Of a stretch of 64,000 nt of DNA, positions 60,785 through 64,000 are shown piece by piece. Each line of letters starts with the position of its first letter. Within the stretch, counting starts at the first letter, position 1. Position numbers and translations under genes: made by a program. Location of the stretch: positions 1 through 64,000 of the forward strand of contig CADATZ010000031.1 in the NCBI GenBank assembly GCA_902791025.1, read 5' to 3'. The notes beneath the pieces are model-generated. The model worked only from the letters and a program-made list of their open reading frames with translations. It had not been told where the DNA came from and did no database searches. This stretch comes from an uncultured Chloroflexota bacterium (GTDB lineage Bacteria > Chloroflexota > Anaerolineae > Anaerolineales > Anaerolineaceae).

Positions 60785-61530
60785 ATTATCAGGATATCAA
60801 TGCGGAAACGATCGACCGCTGGGTGAAGAACGGCTGGGAATGGGGACAGCCCATCAGCCATGAGACGTATGAAAAGGCAAAACAGGGCATTTGGGACATG
60901 CATTTGTCCCCGACAAAGAAAGTTCCTCATGAATGGTTTGGCGAAATCAAAGGGAAAAAGATCCTGGGATTGGCCTCCGGAGGCGGTCAGCAGATGCCGA
61001 TCTTTGCCGCGCTCGGGGCAGACTGCACCGTGATGGATTACTCGGAAGAGCAGCTGAAAAATGACCGCATGGTGGCGGAACGGGAAGGGTACGATATCCG
61101 CATCATCCGCGGAGACATGACCAAACGCTTCCCCTTTGAAGACGAAGAATTCGATTTGATCTTCCATCCGGTTTCCAACTGCTATGTGGAGGAGGTGAAA
61201 CCGATCTGGAAGGAGTGTTACCGCGTGCTGAAGCATGGCGGGATCCTCCTCGCCGGGACCGACCACTATGTTAACTATATCGTGGATGACGATGAGGAGC
61301 GGATCATCAATCACCTGCCTTTCAATCCGCTGAAGGATCCCGAGCAGATGCGGCAGCTTCAGAAGGATGACGGCGGGGTGCAGTTCTCCCATTCGTTGGA
61401 GGAACAAATCGGCGGACAACTGGAAGCGGGCTTCATCCTGACAAACCTGTTTGAAGATACAAATGGCGAAGGCCGCCTGGCTGAACTCAACATTCCGTCA
61501 TTCCTCGTCATGCGTTCCGTGAAGCAGTAG
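60781..61530 (+). CDS. Class I SAM-dependent methyltransferase (249 aa)
   Basis: SAM-binding motif I (ILGLASGGGQQMPIFAALGA), motif II-like VMDYSEEQL and the FDLIFHPVSNCYVEEVKPIW block are clear. The N-terminus NYQDINAETIDRWVKNGWEWG is typical of a group of small-molecule methyltransferases. ATGA overlap with the sirtuin stop shows translational coupling. It is not a usual member of SirTM operons as I recall them. A heptamer array follows the stop. Confidence 0.85.
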   Translation: MNYQDINAETIDRWVKNGWEWGQPISHETYEKAKQGIWDMHLSPTKKVPHEWFGEIKGKKILGLASGGGQQMPIFAALGADCTVMDYSEEQLKNDRMVAEREGYDIRIIRGDMTKRFPFEDEEFDLIFHPVSNCYVEEVKPIWKECYRVLKHGGILLAGTDHYVNYIVDDDEERIINHLPFNPLKDPEQMRQLQKDDGGVQFSHSLEEQIGGQLEAGFILTNLFEDTNGEGRLAELNIPSFLVMRSVKQ

Positions 61531-61536
61531 ACATTA

Positions 61537-61592
61537 GGGGATAGGATATAGGGGATAGGGGATAGGATATAGGCAATAGGATATAGGAGATA
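61537..61592 (+). repeat. Heptamer array after methyltransferase stop
   Basis: Eight units of GGGGATA/GGATATA/GGCAATA start six bases after TAG. The same heptamers recur at 63198-63211. Confidence 0.88.
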
Positions 61593-61762
61593 GTGAGTAT
61601 AACTTGAAACTGAGAATTGTTTTTCTCCATTTATGCGTCACAAAACTGCTCATTACATGAAAAGCAGCAATGCAACAATTAAATCAAATTCTAATCATAA
61701 AGATAATTGAAAGTGGAATCAAAAGAATTATCTTCGTGTATGACAATAAGAGGAAATCTCAG

Positions 61763-62593
61763 ATGAAACTGAAAATTGCTTTTCTTCAACTGCTGCCGGG
61801 AAAAAGTTTGGAAGAACAGATGGAAATCGGGAAAAGAGCTTGCATTGAGGCGAGAAGCGGAGGTGCGGATATCGCTTTGTTTCCGGAGATGTGGAGCGAT
61901 GGATATTGCCTTCCACAGGATGAAAAGAAACTGAATCAGCTCGCGATCCGGAAAGACAGCGATTTTATACAGGCTTTTCGAAATCTGGCGGCGGAGCTTC
62001 GGATGGCAATTGGGATAACCTTTTTGGAGAAAACCGATACCAAACCGCTGAATTCGATCATCCTGTTTGACAGAAACGGGAGAGAAGTTCTGCATTACTC
62101 AAAAGTCCATACCTGCGCATTTGATCTTGAAAAAGTACTGGGAGCCGGAAATGACTTTTACACGGCTGATCTCGATTTCGGAAATGGAACGGTGAAAGTC
62201 GGCGCGATGATCTGCTTTGACCGGGAATTCCCGGAAAGCGCGCGGATCCTGATGCTCAAAGGCGCGGAACTGATCCTTGCTCCAAATGCCTGTCCGATGG
62301 AGATCAACCGCCTTTCCGCACTCAGGACCAGAGCCTATGAAAACATGCTGGCTGTCGCGACCTGCAATTATCCCAAAGGACATCCGGACTGCAACGGTCA
62401 TTCCACCCTGTTTGACGGTGTTCCCTGGCTGCCGGATGAACCCGGCGTGAGGGATATGTGCGTATTTGAGGCGCCGGAAGAAGAAGGCATATATCTTGCG
62501 GAACTGGATCTGGACCAATTGCGGAATCACAGACAAGATGACGTCATGGGAGACAAGTACAGACGTCCGGACGTTTACGGAATTTTGCGATAG
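61763..62593 (+). CDS. Carbon-nitrogen hydrolase, nitrilase superfamily (276 aa)
   Basis: The catalytic triad is visible: Glu in LFPEMWSDGYC, Lys in HYSKVHTCAFD and Cys in GAMICFDREFPESAR. Members hydrolyse amides or carbamoyl groups, for example N-carbamoylputrescine or omega-amides. ATG 61763 follows AGAGGAAA; the longer frame to 61670 starts in non-coding DNA. The stop abuts a helix-turn-helix remnant. Confidence 0.88.
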   Translation: MKLKIAFLQLLPGKSLEEQMEIGKRACIEARSGGADIALFPEMWSDGYCLPQDEKKLNQLAIRKDSDFIQAFRNLAAELRMAIGITFLEKTDTKPLNSIILFDRNGREVLHYSKVHTCAFDLEKVLGAGNDFYTADLDFGNGTVKVGAMICFDREFPESARILMLKGAELILAPNACPMEINRLSALRTRAYENMLAVATCNYPKGHPDCNGHSTLFDGVPWLPDEPGVRDMCVFEAPEEEGIYLAELDLDQLRNHRQDDVMGDKYRRPDVYGILR

Positions 62594-62749
62594 GGAAAAC
62601 AGGATGATCCGGCAGAAAAACTTGGCGTCACCAGACAGACGATTATTGCCATAGAAAACAACAAATATGATCCAACGCTGGAACTTGCTATGAAAATATC
62701 CGAATTCTTTGGTCTGAGCGTAAATGATATTTTCCATTTGAACTGTTAG
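62594..62749 (+). pseudogene. 5'-truncated XRE regulator remnant
   Basis: The frame directly after the nitrilase stop encodes AEKLGVTRQTIIAIENNKYD and LAMKISEFFGLSVNDIFHL, the recognition helix and C-terminus of small Cro/C1 regulators. The first ~20 residues of such proteins (MKNRLKELR...LSQE) are missing and no start codon is present. It is probably inactive. Confidence 0.8.
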
Positions 62750-62822
62750 GTATTTTCAGGAGTAGCAAGTGATTTCTTATGCTGATTTGTCAGTATAAGA
62801 ACGAAAATATCATAGAGGTGAT

Positions 62823-63191
62823 ATGGAGTTGATTAAAGGAAAAAATATCAAAGCATTGGCGAATCCGGGGGTGGTCTCACGCCAGCTGCTGAATCCGGAT
62901 AATTCAGCGAGCGAAAGAGTGACGATCACGGAAGTGCATCTGGAACCCGGTGCTGTCCAGCCGCGGCACACGCATGAGTTCTCCGAGCAGATCTGGTATG
63001 CGCTGAAAGGAACGGGAAAACTGCTCTTGGCAGATGACCGGGAAAAAGAGTTCACCGCCGGTGATGTAGTGCGCTTTGCTGAAAATGATGTTCACGGGCT
63101 GAAAAATGACGGGGATGGAGAATTCGTTTATCTTTCGGTCACAGCCCCGCCGATCAATTTCAGCTATGCCTATCGGGAGAGAAGGAGATAA
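62823..63191 (+). CDS. Cupin domain protein (122 aa)
   Basis: A single conserved cupin barrel: VHLEPGAVQPRHTHEFSEQIWYALKGTGKLLL supplies two metal His and the Glu, and GDVVRFAENDVHGLKNDGDGEFVYLSVTAPP supplies the third His. AGAGGTG precedes ATG 62823. It may bind a metal and a small ligand; activity cannot be told. Confidence 0.87.
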   Translation: MELIKGKNIKALANPGVVSRQLLNPDNSASERVTITEVHLEPGAVQPRHTHEFSEQIWYALKGTGKLLLADDREKEFTAGDVVRFAENDVHGLKNDGDGEFVYLSVTAPPINFSYAYRERRR

Positions 63192-63197
63192 TATTCA

Positions 63198-63211
63198 GGA
63201 TATAGGGGATA
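63198..63211 (+). repeat. Heptamers after cupin stop
   Basis: GGATATA and GGGGATA follow TATTCA just after TAA (63189-63191), matching the array at 61537. Confidence 0.6.
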
Positions 63212-63237
63212 GTTGATCCGTCAGAAGGGTATTTAAT

Positions 63238-63693
63238 ATGAAACGGGAACTGGGAATCGCGCGGTGTGGGCTGGCATGTTGTTTATGCTCGGAAAATGTG
63301 ACCTGCAAAGGCTGTAAAAATGACGGCTTTCTGGAGCTTTCCTGGTGTAAAGACGCGGAATGGTGCGAAAACCGCAAATGTGTGATCGCGAAGGGGCTGA
63401 ACGGCTGCTATGAATGCACACCGGAGTCATGCGGTAAAGGACTTTACAAGGAAAAGATCAAAGCCCGAGCCTTCGCAGAATTCGCTCGGCGATATGGCAT
63501 CGAAACCCTGCTTGACTGTCTGGAACGGAACGAACAGGCCGGGATTGTCTACCACCGCGACGGGATCATAGGAGACTATGACGAATTTAAGGACTTGGAA
63601 GAACTGATCAACTTTATCCAAAACGGCAAGAAAAAAGAAAGTAACTGTATTAGTTTCGTGACAGCAGCAGAACCGACCTTGTTTGTTCCATGA
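63238..63693 (+). CDS. Cys-rich DUF3795-like protein (151 aa)
   Basis: The first ~65 residues contain about a dozen cysteines in the pattern of DUF3795 (IARCGLACCLCSENVTCKGC; SWCKDAEWCENRKCVIAKGL; CYECTPESCGKG), probably binding zinc. The C-terminal half is helical (AFAEFARRYGIETLLDCLER). The last ~15 residues (SNCISFVTAAEPTLFVP) are less conserved in look. Function is unknown. Confidence 0.75.
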   Translation: MKRELGIARCGLACCLCSENVTCKGCKNDGFLELSWCKDAEWCENRKCVIAKGLNGCYECTPESCGKGLYKEKIKARAFAEFARRYGIETLLDCLERNEQAGIVYHRDGIIGDYDEFKDLEELINFIQNGKKKESNCISFVTAAEPTLFVP

Positions 63694-63741
63694 ATTGCAG
63701 CGCTGCTTTGCGTATAACGGGATATTTGACATCTTTTCACT

Positions 63742-63770
63742 TTGCGTGTTACGGTGTTTTCTGATATAAT
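63742..63770 (+). promoter_or_regulatory. Promoter of the AAA ATPase gene
   Basis: TTGCGT (63742-63747) and TATAAT (63765-63770) are spaced by 17 bp, 46 bp before the start codon. Confidence 0.7.
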
Positions 63771-63816
63771 TAACTTTGCGTATTGCGGAACACATCGTAA
63801 TTATGGGAGATTGATC

Positions 63817-64000
63817 ATGGAAATCGAACGCGGAATTTATCAGAAGCTTCTGAAGTGGAAAACCGAGACGAAGGGAAGAAAAGCGCTGCTGATTGAAGGT
63901 GCCAGACGAGTCGGGAAATCCACCATTGCGGAAAAATTCGCAAAAGAACAATATCGGTCTTATATTCTGGTCGACTTCAACAACGTATCAAAAAAAATCA
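63817..64000 (+). CDS. AAA ATPase (DUF4143-type), partial at window end
   Basis: The N-terminus reads MEIERGIYQKLLKWK, then Walker A in LLIEGARRVGKSTIAEKFA and YILVDFNNVSKK. This matches the common AAA_14/DUF4143 ATPases found near mobile or toxin-antitoxin loci. GGGAG lies before ATG 63817. The rest of the gene is beyond the window. Confidence 0.82.
   Translation, partial: MEIERGIYQKLLKWKTETKGRKALLIEGARRVGKSTIAEKFAKEQYRSYILVDFNNVSKKI

Overview
The window is chromosomal DNA of an anaerobe-like bacterium of medium GC with an AT-rich left end. No 16S rRNA or other decisive marker is present. A sortase-like domain, a LytS-type kinase and secreted binding proteins suggest a cell without a classical Gram-negative envelope. 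The DEAGRGAWAGP motif of RNase HII resembles what I recall from Chloroflexota (Anaerolineae), but Bacillota cannot be excluded. All genes use TAA/TAG/TGA as stops. Two tRNA genes are present, Arg-CCT and Val-CAC.

Layout. 1-4355: AT-rich end of an integrated element, with a tyrosine recombinase, an excisionase-like zinc-ribbon protein, an HTH regulator and gene remnants, abutting the 3' end of tRNA-Arg. 4994-9201: four-gene ABC importer operon. 9271-19738: four-helix-bundle protein, diguanylate cyclase, membrane phosphodiesterase, PHP hydrolase, pyridoxamine kinase, cysteine desulfurase, tRNA-Val and a secreted papain-like protein. 19927-29386: accessory block, partly AT-rich, with a DUF3990 protein, a DUF4157 double metallopeptidase, a truncated HATPase regulator, DUF1801, GNAT, a PARG-like protein, an RlmD-like rRNA methyltransferase and a DUF1016 nuclease. 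29681-36578: nitroreductase, M50 protease, GIY-YIG, Era, an orphan peptide-binding lipoprotein, GT2, RNase HII and an EamA transporter. 36751-44659: GGDEF/EAL sensor, a frameshifted coiled-coil gene, histidine acid phosphatase, GNAT and dCMP deaminase. 44820-49784: complete branched-chain amino-acid transporter (livJHMGF). 50033-59117: argG and argH, separated by a GGDEF protein, a two-component system with an unusual regulator, and an MBL-LRR-sortase fusion. 59119-61530: macrodomain, SirTM-like sirtuin and methyltransferase in one overlapping operon. 61763-end: nitrilase, an HTH remnant, a cupin, a Cys-rich protein and the start of an AAA ATPase.

The most unusual layer lies between the genes. 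(1) Imperfect heptanucleotide tandem arrays, each locus with its own heptamer, begin within a few bases of a stop codon at about eleven genes. They resemble the STRR repeats of cyanobacteria. One pair of matching arrays brackets a four-helix-bundle gene in inverted orientation. (2) A roughly 65-75 bp palindromic element with termini GCACATGGGGAC and GTCCCCATGTGC occurs at 12 loci, and one copy overlaps the 5' end of the RNase HII frame. (3) A different 72-bp palindrome with perfect 34-bp arms lies in frame inside the RlmD-like gene. Smaller palindromes sit in the linkers of the DUF1016 and HATPase proteins. (4) A 38-bp tandem repeat lies at 39896. No transposase for any of these is in the window.

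Functional themes are nutrient import (three binding-protein systems), c-di-GMP signalling (three GGDEF proteins), ADP-ribose chemistry (DUF3990, PARG-like, macrodomain plus SirTM) and arginine synthesis. Functions are inferred from motifs read by eye; no database search was run.
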